Below, in pieces: positions 37,040 through 47,460 of a DNA stretch of 64,000 nucleotides (positions within the stretch are counted from its first letter, which is position 1; the number at the start of each line of letters is the position of its first letter). This stretch comes from Prochlorococcus sp. scB243_495K23 (lineage in GTDB: Bacteria; Cyanobacteriota; Cyanobacteriia; PCC-6307; Cyanobiaceae). The stretch is taken from NCBI GenBank assembly GCA_000635495.1, contig JFLW01000084.1:28287-92286 (forward strand), written 5' to 3'. The position numbers and the translations under genes are program-made. Below the pieces are notes generated by a model. The model saw only the letters and a program-made list of their open reading frames with translations, was not told where the DNA came from and did no database searches.

Positions 37040-39409
37040 ATGATAAATCTAATAAGAAATAATTATGTGAAATTAATATTAATAAGCTTTTTGGGTTTAA
37101 TACTTGACTACCTCTGGTTAATTCAAAATCAAGATATTACACCTGGATGGGATCAGGGATATCACCTATCTAATACTTTCAAAATGTATAACATTCTAGG
37201 ATTAGAAAATTTAAATATTGCTGATAAATATACAAAAATATTAGAAGTAACAGACAATTACAGAGGACCACTAACATATTTAATATCTGCATTATTTTTA
37301 AAATTTTTCAAAAATAATAGTTATGTACTTACTTATTTATCTAATAATATATTCAATATTATCAGTATCTTTTCTATATATAATATATGTTGTCTATTTA
37401 ATAAAAAAAATATTGGGATATGGTCTTCAGTAATTTTCACTTTTAGTCCATTTATTGCAATACAAAGAACCGATTATTTAATAGATTATTCTTTAACTGC
37501 TTTTAGCATTCTATTTTTTTCATTTTTAACAAATTGGTTTTTAGATAAGAAACAATTTTCAATTCATTCAATTTTTTCTGGTATAACTTATGGTTTCATT
37601 TTTTTAGTAAAGCCTACAGGCATAACATTTTTCCTCATTCCATTAGTAGTATTATTTATAAAAAAATTCCTTAAAGACAGTAAAACAAAAAAAGGCTTTA
37701 TCCAAGAAATAATTTCATTTTGTTCTTGCTTTTTTTTAATTATATTTCCTTGGTTTTCGAAAAACTGGTTAACTATAATTTCATCCACTATTAATGCCTG
37801 GGAATGGGGAATAAAGTACCAAGATGGTCTTGAATCTAATTCATTACAAGGTTGGCTATATTATTTTAAAGAATTGCCAAACATCCTTGGAACATTCAGT
37901 TTTTGTTTGATAATAACTTTCATTTTTATTTCATTAATTGATAAAAAAACTTATCTCATTAATATCTTTAAAACTAATAAAAAGATTCATTTATGGTTTG
38001 CATCATATTTAATTAATGGCTTCCTTATTTTATCTTTAATGTCAACCAAGGATCCAAGATTTATTATGCCAATTTATCCTATTATCTGTATTTATATTGG
38101 ATTTATAGTAAATCAAAATAATAGAAGGGATATTTTAAGATTATCTAAGAAATTGCTAATATCCTTATTTTTATTCATCACATTAGTATCAAAACTCGAA
38201 GTATTAAATTATAAATTCACTTCTCAAAAAACAAATTTCAGTACAAATTGGCATCATAAAAATGTGGTTGAAGATATTGCAAAAGAAAACCCTTTAATAA
38301 ATCAAACTCTTGCAATTTTACCAGACACGAAAGAAATAAATACTTTTAATTTTGAAGCCGAAGCGATTCGACAAGGTGAAAAATTAACAGTTAGGCAGGT
38401 TATAAGTAATGAGAAGAACTATAAAGATGATCTCAAATATTTTGACTGGTTTCTTTTAAAAACTGGAGATCAGGGAATAATGAATAATAAAGCCAAAAAA
38501 CTCTTAAATAATTATCTAATAAAAAATAATTCATTTATAAAACATAGTGAATGGGATCTCCCTGATGAAAGTAAGTTAATTTTAATGAGAAGAAATATAC
38601 TCAACTCTCATGTCAAAGAAGTGGACTGTAACAATATAGAAAATTCATTTGATTTAGAGAATATTAACAATAATATTTTTAAAATAAAAATCACTGATAA
38701 GGCCAAAAATATTAACGATGCCATTTTGTTTATTAATTTCTTGGACAATAAAAGCAAACAAAACTTAGATATACCCTTATTAAATGGTAGATTGTATAAA
38801 AATCTTAAATCAGGTAATTGTTATAAATTAAATCAATATTTACCAAATAACCTGAAAGATTCAAGCATAAGCAAAAATTTACAAATCAAAGCTAAACTTT
38901 TAAGATCGAATGGCGAAATAGTTAATTTAAATAGTCAACAATTTAATTTAACGGAAAATATTAATGAAAATAGTGAAATTTTATATTCAAACAAAATTTA
39001 TGACGTCCAGAAATTAGGATCTTTATTAAAAGACGGTAAATTTGAGGATTTATTTTATTTAGTAGGAATATTAAATCAAAGTGACCCGAGTCAAGTTTAT
39101 CTAGAACAAGCTGAGCAAATTTTCAAACAAAGATACAAAGAAGATAAAAGTTTAAATTATCTTTACAACATCTTGATAAGCCAAATTTTGCAAAGAAAAG
39201 CAAAAGAAGCCGAGCTCACTCTTGAAAAAATTATCCTCAAGGATAGTTCAAATGGAAATATATATTTAACCAAAAGTATCATTGAAATTTATTTATTAAA
39301 TCTTCAAAAAGCAAAAAAAACAATAACTGTGGCAAGGAGTCTTCCTAATAAATCTCCTGAGAGCGATAAATTAATAGAGGATATTGATAAGATATTAAAA
39401 ATTTTTTAA
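37040..39409 (+). CDS. Large GT-C (PMT/ArnT-like) glycosyltransferase with extra C-terminal domain
   Basis: A 789-residue protein. Residues ~1-385 are membrane helices of the GT-C fold. The first loop holds QDITPGWDQGYHLSNTF, the acidic position of PMT/ArnT proteins, then a loop ending NYRGPLTYLIS, and STKDPRFIMPIYP is near the end of the membrane part. Residues ~390-789 are a soluble, asparagine- and lysine-rich region; its end (YLEQAEQIFKQRYKEDKS, AEQIF, LEKIILKDSSNGNIYLTKS) looks like tetratricopeptide-type helices. It probably uses a polyprenyl-phosphate sugar at the periplasmic face. The tail is unusual in length. Confidence 0.78.
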   Translation: MINLIRNNYVKLILISFLGLILDYLWLIQNQDITPGWDQGYHLSNTFKMYNILGLENLNIADKYTKILEVTDNYRGPLTYLISALFLKFFKNNSYVLTYLSNNIFNIISIFSIYNICCLFNKKNIGIWSSVIFTFSPFIAIQRTDYLIDYSLTAFSILFFSFLTNWFLDKKQFSIHSIFSGITYGFIFLVKPTGITFFLIPLVVLFIKKFLKDSKTKKGFIQEIISFCSCFFLIIFPWFSKNWLTIISSTINAWEWGIKYQDGLESNSLQGWLYYFKELPNILGTFSFCLIITFIFISLIDKKTYLINIFKTNKKIHLWFASYLINGFLILSLMSTKDPRFIMPIYPIICIYIGFIVNQNNRRDILRLSKKLLISLFLFITLVSKLEVLNYKFTSQKTNFSTNWHHKNVVEDIAKENPLINQTLAILPDTKEINTFNFEAEAIRQGEKLTVRQVISNEKNYKDDLKYFDWFLLKTGDQGIMNNKAKKLLNNYLIKNNSFIKHSEWDLPDESKLILMRRNILNSHVKEVDCNNIENSFDLENINNNIFKIKITDKAKNINDAILFINFLDNKSKQNLDIPLLNGRLYKNLKSGNCYKLNQYLPNNLKDSSISKNLQIKAKLLRSNGEIVNLNSQQFNLTENINENSEILYSNKIYDVQKLGSLLKDGKFEDLFYLVGILNQSDPSQVYLEQAEQIFKQRYKEDKSLNYLYNILISQILQRKAKEAELTLEKIILKDSSNGNIYLTKSIIEIYLLNLQKAKKTITVARSLPNKSPESDKLIEDIDKILKIF

Positions 39410-39489
39410 TTAAGAGCTAAAAAGACTTTACTTCAATATTATTTACAATTCTGATATATAATGATCCAATTGATTTTAAGAATAGAATA

Positions 39490-40722
39490 TTGGGCATGGG
39501 AAAAGATAATTATTATAGTGAGAGAAAAAAAATATTCAGAAACTATAGAGATGATTTAAAAGTAGCATTAGTTCATGATTGGTTCCTTCATTACTCTATT
39601 GGTGGAGCTGAAAAAGTAACTAAAGAAATAGATAATATTTTGACAAAAAATTACAACACACCTGATATTTTTTCTATAGTTGAAAGTATTAATGATAAAA
39701 ATAAGGATTTTTTTGATGGTAGAGATATTAATACTACCTTCATTCAAAATTTACCATTTGGTAAAAAATACGTTCAAAATTACTTACCATTAATTCCCTT
39801 TGCAATTGAGCAAATTGATCTCAGAAAATATCGCTTAATAATCAGTTCAAGCCATTTAGCAAGCAAAGGTGTCCTTACTTCTCCTGATCAACTTCATATA
39901 AGTTATATTCATACCCCCATGAGATATGCTTGGGACCAAATGAATATCTACCTTGAAAGATCTAAGATTTCTAAATTTGGTTTAAGATTTTTTGTTAGAT
40001 ATTTACTTTATAAGCTTAGAGAATGGGATTTTGTAAGTGGAGGAAGATCTGATTATTTGATCGCAAATTCAACTTTTACTGCAAGAAGAATTAAAAAGTA
40101 TTGGGGTTTAAGTTCAACGGTAATCCATCCCCCTGTTGAAGTGGAAAGATTCACTTTCAATAAAACTAGAGAAGAATTTTACCTTTCTGTTTGTAGATTA
40201 GTTCCCAACAAAAGAATAGATTTATTAATAAGCTCTTTTAATAAGTTAGGTTTACAACTATATATTATTGGTCAGGGACCGGAGTTAAAGAAATTAAAAA
40301 AAGAAGCGAACTCTAATATCAAATTTCTTGGCAAACAACCAAATAATGTAGTTGAAGATTTAATGAGTAGATGCAGAGCATTTATTTATCCAGGAGTGGA
40401 GGATTTTGGTATTACTCCAATTGAAGCAATGGCCTCGGGTGCACCTATAATTGCATTCGCTAGAGGAGGTATTTTAGATAGTGTTAATTGTATTAGACAG
40501 TGTCCCAAAAACAAATTACCTACTGGTCTTTTCTTTCACAGTCAAACTCAGAAGTCTATTTATGAAACAGTAAGATGGTTTGAAGATAATGAAGTATGGA
40601 AATTATTTAATTCACAGATTCTTAATGCTCATGCAAAAAATTTTAGTACAGAAAATTTTATAAAAAAATTTGAAGCCTTTATCGAAAATGCTTTTGAAGA
40701 ATTTTCAAAGAATAATTTTTAG
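39490..40722 (+). CDS. GT4-family glycosyltransferase
   Basis: A 410-residue GT-B enzyme from TTG 39490; an ATG six bases later would also serve. It contains ALVHDWFLHYSIGGAEKVT, SSHLASKGVL, YIHTPMRYAWDQ, SVCRLVPNKRIDLLISSF and PGVEDFGITPIEAMASGAP with the E-x7-E motif. This pattern is close to WbaZ-like mannosyl/galactosyl transferases. It is cytoplasmic and 12 bases before the priming sugar transferase. Confidence 0.9.
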   Translation: MGMGKDNYYSERKKIFRNYRDDLKVALVHDWFLHYSIGGAEKVTKEIDNILTKNYNTPDIFSIVESINDKNKDFFDGRDINTTFIQNLPFGKKYVQNYLPLIPFAIEQIDLRKYRLIISSSHLASKGVLTSPDQLHISYIHTPMRYAWDQMNIYLERSKISKFGLRFFVRYLLYKLREWDFVSGGRSDYLIANSTFTARRIKKYWGLSSTVIHPPVEVERFTFNKTREEFYLSVCRLVPNKRIDLLISSFNKLGLQLYIIGQGPELKKLKKEANSNIKFLGKQPNNVVEDLMSRCRAFIYPGVEDFGITPIEAMASGAPIIAFARGGILDSVNCIRQCPKNKLPTGLFFHSQTQKSIYETVRWFEDNEVWKLFNSQILNAHAKNFSTENFIKKFEAFIENAFEEFSKNNF

Positions 40723-40734
40723 GTTTTTCAAAAG

Positions 40735-41382
40735 ATGACCACAAAAATAATTAATAATAAAAAATCATATCTTATATTTAAAAATCTTTTAGATATTTTA
40801 ATAGCCCTTTCATTATTAATAACAGGTATTCCAGTATTCTTAGTTATTTCTATACTAGTAAAATTTAGCTCTAGAGGCCCAATATTTTTCTATCATAGGA
40901 GGATAGGTAAAGATAAAAAACCCTTTTATTGTATTAAATTTAGGACTATGCATCCAGAAGCAGAAGATATAATGCTGAATTTATTAAGTGAAAATGAAAA
41001 TTTGAAAAGGGAATTTGAAAAAACTCAAAAACTTAAAAACGATCCAAGAATAACTGCAATTGGCAAATTCCTCAGAAAAACCAGTCTAGATGAACTCCCA
41101 CAATTATTGAATGTTATAAGAATGGAAATGAGTATAATTGGCCCAAGGCCTGTCGTAGAAGAAGAGTTAGAAAGATATGGTAGTTCGGTAAAAAAGGTTC
41201 TTTCAATAAAACCTGGTATATCAGGCTTATGGCAAGTAAGTGGAAGGAATAATTTAACTTATGATAGAAGAGTAAAGCTTGATTGTTATTACATTAACAA
41301 TATAAGTTTACTTATGGATTTAAGAATTATTATTAGAACTATAGGTGTAATTTTATTTCCAAAGGATAGAGGGGCATTTTGA
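40735..41382 (+). CDS. Priming polyprenyl-phosphate sugar transferase (WbaP/WcaJ C-domain type)
   Basis: A 215-residue monotopic phosphoglycosyl transferase lacking the large N-terminal membrane domain of WbaP/WcaJ. A hydrophobic re-entrant helix (ILIALSLLITGIPVFLVIS) is followed by FYCIKFRTMH, the acidic catalytic TSLDELPQ, IIGPRPVVEEE and KPGISGLWQVSGRNN, the pattern I associate with the hexose-1-phosphate group. It would start chain assembly on undecaprenyl phosphate in the inner membrane. It is a second initiating enzyme besides the PGT domain at the far side of the island. Confidence 0.9.
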   Translation: MTTKIINNKKSYLIFKNLLDILIALSLLITGIPVFLVISILVKFSSRGPIFFYHRRIGKDKKPFYCIKFRTMHPEAEDIMLNLLSENENLKREFEKTQKLKNDPRITAIGKFLRKTSLDELPQLLNVIRMEMSIIGPRPVVEEELERYGSSVKKVLSIKPGISGLWQVSGRNNLTYDRRVKLDCYYINNISLLMDLRIIIRTIGVILFPKDRGAF

Positions 41383-41453
41383 ATATACCAAAACACATTT
41401 TAAAGTGGTCTAGAAATTAAAATAAAAAGCGATATTTGTGATTTTATTATTAG

Positions 41454-43235
41454 ATGTATAGCAAAACTCTAGATTTTTTACATCGTCTTTTAAAAATCCT
41501 TTCAAATGATAGTAAAAAGTCTCTCTATAAAATTATTCCTCTTGCTATAGTAACCGGCCTTTCTGATGTTTTAGTTGTAGGTCTTGTTTCAAGACTATTT
41601 GTACTACTTGTACAAAAAGAAAATCGTCCCTCCATTCCATTCTCTAACTTAATATCAACAGATCCCTTTACAAAATTAATCATTTTAGTTCTCATTTATA
41701 TTTCATTTAATTGGATTGCTTCTTTTCTTAGATTAGTTTTAAGAGCCTTTCAAGAAAAATTAAGAGCATCTATATTCATAGAACTTTCTGAAAAAGCTCA
41801 AAAAAATATTTTAATTCAAAAATATGATTTTTTTCTAAGTGATAAAAGTGAAGACTTAAGTTCAAAGATTGTATTAAATATATCAAGGGTATCTGAAAAA
41901 TTTGTAAGACCAATATTACAAATAATTTCTGGATTTTTTGTAGTATCTTTTATTTTTATTGCAGTACTTAGTTTCGCAAAAGTTACAGCTCTCTACTTAA
42001 TAATTTCCTTGGTTTTGGGATATACAGCAATATCTTTATTAGTTACTCCTTTTATAAAAACTGCCTCAAAACAAAGAATCATACTTGAGTCAAAAATAAA
42101 CAAGATATTCTCCGAATCAATTAGAACGATCGTTGATGTACATCTAACAAACTCAGAAAAGTATTTTCAAGATAAGTATTCAAATGCTGGGAGGAAGGCT
42201 TTACCTTATTTGTGGAAGGCTGAAACTTTCCCAGAATTCCCTAGATCATTAATCGAACCATTTGGAATAACATTAATATTTTCAATTGGTCTTTTCCCTT
42301 TTTTAAGTGATAGAAATCCCTCTAACCTTTCAGAAATAATACCTTTTTTAGCTACTATTGCAGTTGCTTCTCTAAAGTTAACTCCTCCGCTTCAAGATCT
42401 TTTTAGAGGCATAACTGATATAAGAGGAGGTCTTCCAGATCTAGAAGAATCTCTAAAAATCCTAGAACTCAAAGATAAAAGACCAAACTTTGTTTCAAAA
42501 GAAAAAATTTTCATATCACCAAAAAAACATATTGAAATTCGTTCATTAAGTTATAAATATCCCTCTTCAAAAGATTATGCTCTAAAGAATATAAATATAA
42601 AAATACCAATAGGATCTAAAATTGCCTTTGTTGGAAAAACTGGTAGTGGTAAAAGTACAATAGCAAATCAAATTTTAGGCCTACTTAGACCCACTAAAGG
42701 TGGCTTATTTATTGATAATAAAGAAATTAACAATAATGAAATCCCCTATTGGCAGAGATACTGTTCTTATGTACCACAATCAATAAATTTACTAAATGAA
42801 GATGTGATGTGTAATGTGGCTTATGGATTAAATAAGGATGAAATTAATGAAGCCAAAATATGGGAGTCACTGGAGGCAGCACAATTAGAAGAATTAATTA
42901 AAAATTTACCAGATGGTTTGCAAACCAAAATTGGTGATAATGGGATACGCTTATCTGGGGGACAAAGACAACGAATTGCATTAGCAAGGGCATTTTATAA
43001 TGATAAAAGTTTGCTTATATTAGATGAAGCGACTTCAGCTTTAGACAACAAAACAGAGTCTGATGTAATTAGATCATTATCAGAAATTAATAAAAAACTT
43101 ACAGTAATATTTATAGCTCATAGATTAACTACAATAACTAAATGTGATTGTATCTATGAGTTTGAGAAAGGAGAAATAAAAGCATTTGGAAAATATGAAT
43201 ATTTGACAAAAAACTCAAAAAGTTTTAAGCAATGA
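41454..43235 (+). CDS. ABC transporter, fused permease-ATPase (PglK/MsbA type)
   Basis: A 593-residue half-transporter. About six membrane helices occupy residues ~15-320 and the ATPase follows. Walker A is GKTGSGKSTIANQ, the signature is LSGGQRQRIALARA and Walker B is LLILDEATSALD. A Q-loop YVPQSI precedes. Closest resemblance is to lipid-linked oligosaccharide flippases such as PglK, because the ATPase start (VGKTGSGKSTI) and the cluster context fit; a lipid A exporter cannot be excluded. Confidence 0.87.
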   Translation: MYSKTLDFLHRLLKILSNDSKKSLYKIIPLAIVTGLSDVLVVGLVSRLFVLLVQKENRPSIPFSNLISTDPFTKLIILVLIYISFNWIASFLRLVLRAFQEKLRASIFIELSEKAQKNILIQKYDFFLSDKSEDLSSKIVLNISRVSEKFVRPILQIISGFFVVSFIFIAVLSFAKVTALYLIISLVLGYTAISLLVTPFIKTASKQRIILESKINKIFSESIRTIVDVHLTNSEKYFQDKYSNAGRKALPYLWKAETFPEFPRSLIEPFGITLIFSIGLFPFLSDRNPSNLSEIIPFLATIAVASLKLTPPLQDLFRGITDIRGGLPDLEESLKILELKDKRPNFVSKEKIFISPKKHIEIRSLSYKYPSSKDYALKNINIKIPIGSKIAFVGKTGSGKSTIANQILGLLRPTKGGLFIDNKEINNNEIPYWQRYCSYVPQSINLLNEDVMCNVAYGLNKDEINEAKIWESLEAAQLEELIKNLPDGLQTKIGDNGIRLSGGQRQRIALARAFYNDKSLLILDEATSALDNKTESDVIRSLSEINKKLTVIFIAHRLTTITKCDCIYEFEKGEIKAFGKYEYLTKNSKSFKQ

Positions 43236-43291
43236 TAAACAGTAATATCAATAAATAAAAAGGTAGGAATATAAATGACTCTTGTAAATTA

Positions 43292-44389
43292 TTAATTATA
43301 AAATTCATTAAAAACATCATTGTAGAGATTCATATGCTTTTGAATCATCAAATCAACCTGAAATAGCTTTCTTTGCCTTTGAAAAGATTGTTTCCCCATG
43401 CCACTTCTTTTACTATAATTTTTAGCCAATAAACTTATATATTTTGACGCCATACTTACATTATTTAGAGTATAAAGATAACCCTCTTTTTCATGTTCTA
43501 TTGCATCGCAATTTCCGACTACATTACTTGCTACTATAGGAAGTCCCACAGACATTGCCTCTAATACACTTATTGGTAAACCTTCATATAAAGATGTAGA
43601 TAAAAATATGTCAGAATCATATAAATAATTAAATACATTAGTGCTTTCACCAATTAATAAAATATTTTTCAATTTGTTTTTTATTATTAAAAAATTTATA
43701 TTTTTCCATAATGGACCATTACCTAGTATTAAAAATTGAATATCTTCTAATTCCTTAGCTATAGATAAAATTTCCTCTATATTTTTTTGCTTTACAAATC
43801 TGCAGATAGTAATTACTTTTATTTTATTTTCTTGTTTTTTTCTTATGTTTAATTTCTCAAAATTTTTTATTTTTTTATTAGCAACTCCATTGTTTATGAT
43901 TTTATAATTTTTACCATTATAAATTCTAAATTTTTTTGCATAATTACTCTCACTTTTTGAAACAAATATCTTACAAGTATCAATGAATCCTGTAGTCAAT
44001 TCGAAAAATTTATATAAATTTCTAGCCAATAAATTATGACATTCAAGATGTATGCCATGAAAGGTATATATTAATGGTTTATTTATTAATAACTTTAAAA
44101 TCCTTGCTAAAACACTAGCACCCTTTCCATGTGCATGAATCATATCTATATCATTTTTGGAAACAAATTGTTTAACTTTAAAAATATCTTTTAAATTGAT
44201 TTTTCGTTCTGCTATTTCTAAATGATTATTTTCTGAGAAGTAATTACTAAAAGCTTCATTACTTGGCATAGCATAATAAATCTTAAAATTATTATTTAAT
44301 TTAGTACTCAAAGAAAAAATATGTTTTGGACCACCACCCAATTTTGAAGAAGCAGAAATCATTAATATTTTTATTATTTTCTTTTTCAA
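43292..44389 (-). CDS. GT4-family glycosyltransferase
   Basis: A 365-residue GT-B enzyme on the opposite strand to its neighbours. It shows MISASSKLGGGPKHIFSL at the glycine-rich start, then DMIHAHGKGASVLAR, IYTFHGIHLE, ITICRFVKQKNIEEIL and TSLYEGLPISVLEAMSVGLP with the E-x7-E motif. Sequence is more AT-rich and lysine/asparagine-heavy than the neighbouring manC, hinting at a separate acquisition. It is divergent from manC with a 93-base gap. Confidence 0.9.
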   Translation of the reverse strand: MKKKIIKILMISASSKLGGGPKHIFSLSTKLNNNFKIYYAMPSNEAFSNYFSENNHLEIAERKINLKDIFKVKQFVSKNDIDMIHAHGKGASVLARILKLLINKPLIYTFHGIHLECHNLLARNLYKFFELTTGFIDTCKIFVSKSESNYAKKFRIYNGKNYKIINNGVANKKIKNFEKLNIRKKQENKIKVITICRFVKQKNIEEILSIAKELEDIQFLILGNGPLWKNINFLIIKNKLKNILLIGESTNVFNYLYDSDIFLSTSLYEGLPISVLEAMSVGLPIVASNVVGNCDAIEHEKEGYLYTLNNVSMASKYISLLAKNYSKRSGMGKQSFQRQRKLFQVDLMIQKHMNLYNDVFNEFYN

Positions 44390-44482
44390 TTTGATAAGTT
44401 ATTTTTAAGAAACTTTTTAGTAAATAAATATATTTAGTATAAATTAATATAATTAATAAATAAATAAATAAAAAGATAAAGC

Positions 44483-45919
44483 ATGAATAGTAATATTATT
44501 CCAGTCATTTTATGTGGAGGATATGGAACAAGACTTTGGCCTCTATCAAGAGAAAGTTTTCCAAAACAATTTCTTTCGTTAAGCAATGATAATGAGTCAC
44601 TTCTTCAAAAAACCATTAAAAGATTATCAGGCTTAGAAAACTTAGGAGAACCAATTCTTATTTGTAATGAGGACCATAGATTCATTGTTGCAGAACAAAT
44701 GAAAGAGATAAACGTTAATCCAGACTGCATTATCCTTGAACCTTTTGGGAAAAATACTGCTCCAGCAATTTCAATTGCTGCTCTAAAATCTCTTAAAGGT
44801 AAAAAGGATCCCTTACTTTTAGTTTTATCTTCAGATCATGAAATCAAATCAGAAAAGAATTTCATAGAAACCATCAAAAAGGGGGTGATTTATGCAAATA
44901 ATAATAAGATTATAGCTTTTGGAATAATACCTTCTTCTCCTGAGATTGGTTATGGATATATAAAGTCTGATATTCCATATACAGATAATGAAAATGAAGG
45001 ACAAAATATTATCGAATTTACTGAAAAACCAAATAAAGAAAAAGCAGAGAAATTCATGAAAGATAAACGTTATACATGGAATAGTGGTATGTTTATGTTC
45101 AAAGCCTCAACTATTATTGACGAGTTAAAAAAATTTACACCAGAAATAATTAATACATGCAAAGTAGCATTGGAAACAAGTACGCATGATCTTGATTTTG
45201 ATAGATTGAATAGGGATTCTTTTGAAAAATGTCCAAATATTTCAATTGATTATGCAGTAATGGAGAAAACAAAAAAAGGGGTGGTCTTGCCTCTCGATGC
45301 AGGATGGAGTGACATAGGAAGTTGGGAAGCAGTATGGGAAACAAAAGTTAAAGATAATAGGGGTAATTACATTGAGGGTAAAACTTATTTAGAAAATTCT
45401 AAAAATTGCTATGTCAAAAGTGAAGATAGATTAGTTGTGGGTATAGGTCTAGAAAATCTTATAGTTGTCGATACCAGCGATGCAATATTAATTTCTTCAA
45501 AAGGCGAGACCCAAAAAGTTAAAAAAGTTGTAAATCAACTCAAACAAAAAAATATTTCTGAGGGTCGTAAACATAGAAAAATTTATCGTCCTTGGGGATA
45601 TTACCTTTCAATAGTTGAAGACTCAAGATGGCAAGTGAAATTGATTCAGGTTAAAGCAGGCGAGAAAATATCCCTACAGTTACATCACCATAGATCAGAA
45701 CATTGGATTATTGTAAAAGGAACTGCTAACGTTGAAGTCGACAATGCTACAAAAGTTTTAACCGAAAATCAAAGTATATATATTCCTTTGGGTTCAAAAC
45801 ATCGCTTATCAAATCCTGGCAAGATACCACTAGTTCTTATAGAAGTCCAAAGCGGCTCTTATGTTGGAGAAGATGATATTGTAAGATTCGACGATAAATA
45901 TGGTCGTCTAGAAAAATAA
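44483..45919 (+). CDS. manC: Mannose-1-phosphate guanylyltransferase / mannose-6-phosphate isomerase
   Basis: A 478-residue two-domain enzyme of type II PMI. The N-terminal nucleotidyltransferase begins VILCGGYGTRLWPLSRESFP and carries FTEKPNKEKAEKF with NSGMFMFKAS. The C-terminal cupin from about residue 355 has RPWGYYLSIVEDSRWQVK and LQLHHHRSEHWIIVKGTA with the metal-binding histidines. It makes GDP-mannose, the substrate for gmd downstream. The phosphomannomutase step is not in the window. ugd starts 15 bases later. Confidence 0.96.
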   Translation: MNSNIIPVILCGGYGTRLWPLSRESFPKQFLSLSNDNESLLQKTIKRLSGLENLGEPILICNEDHRFIVAEQMKEINVNPDCIILEPFGKNTAPAISIAALKSLKGKKDPLLLVLSSDHEIKSEKNFIETIKKGVIYANNNKIIAFGIIPSSPEIGYGYIKSDIPYTDNENEGQNIIEFTEKPNKEKAEKFMKDKRYTWNSGMFMFKASTIIDELKKFTPEIINTCKVALETSTHDLDFDRLNRDSFEKCPNISIDYAVMEKTKKGVVLPLDAGWSDIGSWEAVWETKVKDNRGNYIEGKTYLENSKNCYVKSEDRLVVGIGLENLIVVDTSDAILISSKGETQKVKKVVNQLKQKNISEGRKHRKIYRPWGYYLSIVEDSRWQVKLIQVKAGEKISLQLHHHRSEHWIIVKGTANVEVDNATKVLTENQSIYIPLGSKHRLSNPGKIPLVLIEVQSGSYVGEDDIVRFDDKYGRLEK

Positions 45920-45934
45920 TTAAAAGTTGAAAGG

Positions 45935-47374
45935 ATGCATAAACATTTAAAAAATATCTGTTGTATTGGAGCTGGATATGTAGGGGGACCAACTATGTCG
46001 GTCATTGCAGACAAATGCTCAGATATTACAGTTAACGTAGTAGATAGCAACAAAAAAAGAATTGACTTATGGAACAGTAAAGACCTTAATAAATTACCTA
46101 TATTTGAACCTGGTTTAGAGGAGATTATAAAAAGATGTAGAGGTAGGAACTTATATTTCAGCGAAAATATTAAAGAATGCATTGCAAAGGCAGATATGAT
46201 TTTTATTTCTGTTAACACTCCTACAAAGAAGAAAGGAATTGGTGCAGGAAAAGCGAGTGATCTCAAATGGGTCGAAGCATGTGCTAGACAAGTCGCTGAA
46301 TTTTCAAGTGGTTATACCATCGTAGTAGAGAAGAGTACTTTACCTGTGAAAACAGCCGAAGCAATTAAAAGTATTCTTGAATCCGCACAAGTTTCATTAG
46401 GAAAAAATTCTAACAAAAGCTTTGATGTTCTATCTAATCCAGAATTTCTATCTGAGGGTTCTGCGATCGAAGATTTAGAGAATCCTGATAGAGTTTTAAT
46501 AGGAGGAGATAATAAAAAAGCTATTGAAGTATTGAGTCATATTTATAGAAATTGGGTCCCAAAACAAAAGATTCTTCATACTAATATTTGGAGCAGCGAA
46601 CTTGCCAAACTTACTGCAAATGCTTTTTTAGCTCAAAGAATCAGTTCGATAAATGCAATAAGTGCTCTATGCGAATCTACAGGAGCAGATGTTAGAGAAG
46701 TCGCAAGAGCGATTGGAACTGATAGTAGAATTGGTTCGAAATTTCTTGATTCTGGACCTGGTTTTGGAGGTAGCTGCTTTAAAAAGGACATCTTAAATTT
46801 AGTGTACTTATCAAATTATTTCGGTTTGAAAGAGGTTGCAAATTTCTGGGAAGGTGTTGTCCACTTAAATAATTGGCACCAGCATAGAATATCTGAATTG
46901 ATAATCAAAAGACTATTAGGAACAATTACAGGTAAAAAGATTGTAATCCTAGGTTTTGCATTTAAGGCTAATACAAATGATACTAGAGAGTCAGCAGCAA
47001 TTAGAATTTGCAAAGATTTGCTTGAAGAAGGAGCGATCTTATTTATTCATGATCCAAAAGTAGATCCAAATCAGATTTCAGAGGATTTAAATATTAAAGA
47101 AAACATTAAGTTAAAAAAACATAAAGGAATTAATTATTCGGAAGAGGGCTCCTGGTGTTCAGTTGTTAATATTAAAAGCTCTTTTGAAAATGCTGATGCA
47201 ATAGTAGTCCTTACAGAGTGGGATGAATATTCTAAGATCGATTGGGAGGATGCCTCCAGAAAAATGAGGCGGCCAGCTTGGGTATTTGACTCTAGATCTA
47301 TTCTTAAAAAAGATCAATTAAAACCTTATGATTTAAATTTGTGGAGAATAGGTGATGGCTCTCTAGTCAAATAA
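45935..47374 (+). CDS. ugd: UDP-glucose 6-dehydrogenase (eukaryotic-like long form)
   Basis: A 479-residue nucleotide-sugar dehydrogenase that oxidises UDP-glucose to UDP-glucuronate. It has CCIGAGYVGGPTMSVIADK at the NAD site, NPEFLSEGSAIEDLENPDRV, the catalytic cysteine in GPGFGGSCFKKDILNL, and a second Rossmann unit GKKIVILGFAFKANTNDTRES. Length is like animal/plant UGDH rather than the ~390-440 of common bacterial Ugd. Its product feeds the GlcA epimerase at 50675. Confidence 0.94.
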   Translation: MHKHLKNICCIGAGYVGGPTMSVIADKCSDITVNVVDSNKKRIDLWNSKDLNKLPIFEPGLEEIIKRCRGRNLYFSENIKECIAKADMIFISVNTPTKKKGIGAGKASDLKWVEACARQVAEFSSGYTIVVEKSTLPVKTAEAIKSILESAQVSLGKNSNKSFDVLSNPEFLSEGSAIEDLENPDRVLIGGDNKKAIEVLSHIYRNWVPKQKILHTNIWSSELAKLTANAFLAQRISSINAISALCESTGADVREVARAIGTDSRIGSKFLDSGPGFGGSCFKKDILNLVYLSNYFGLKEVANFWEGVVHLNNWHQHRISELIIKRLLGTITGKKIVILGFAFKANTNDTRESAAIRICKDLLEEGAILFIHDPKVDPNQISEDLNIKENIKLKKHKGINYSEEGSWCSVVNIKSSFENADAIVVLTEWDEYSKIDWEDASRKMRRPAWVFDSRSILKKDQLKPYDLNLWRIGDGSLVK

Positions 47375-47460
47375 ATATTAGTTTCTTTATGGATAATCAT
47401 CAAAAATAATTATGAGATATTATGTTATTTTTAAATTAATATAAAATTAGATTTTTTTTA

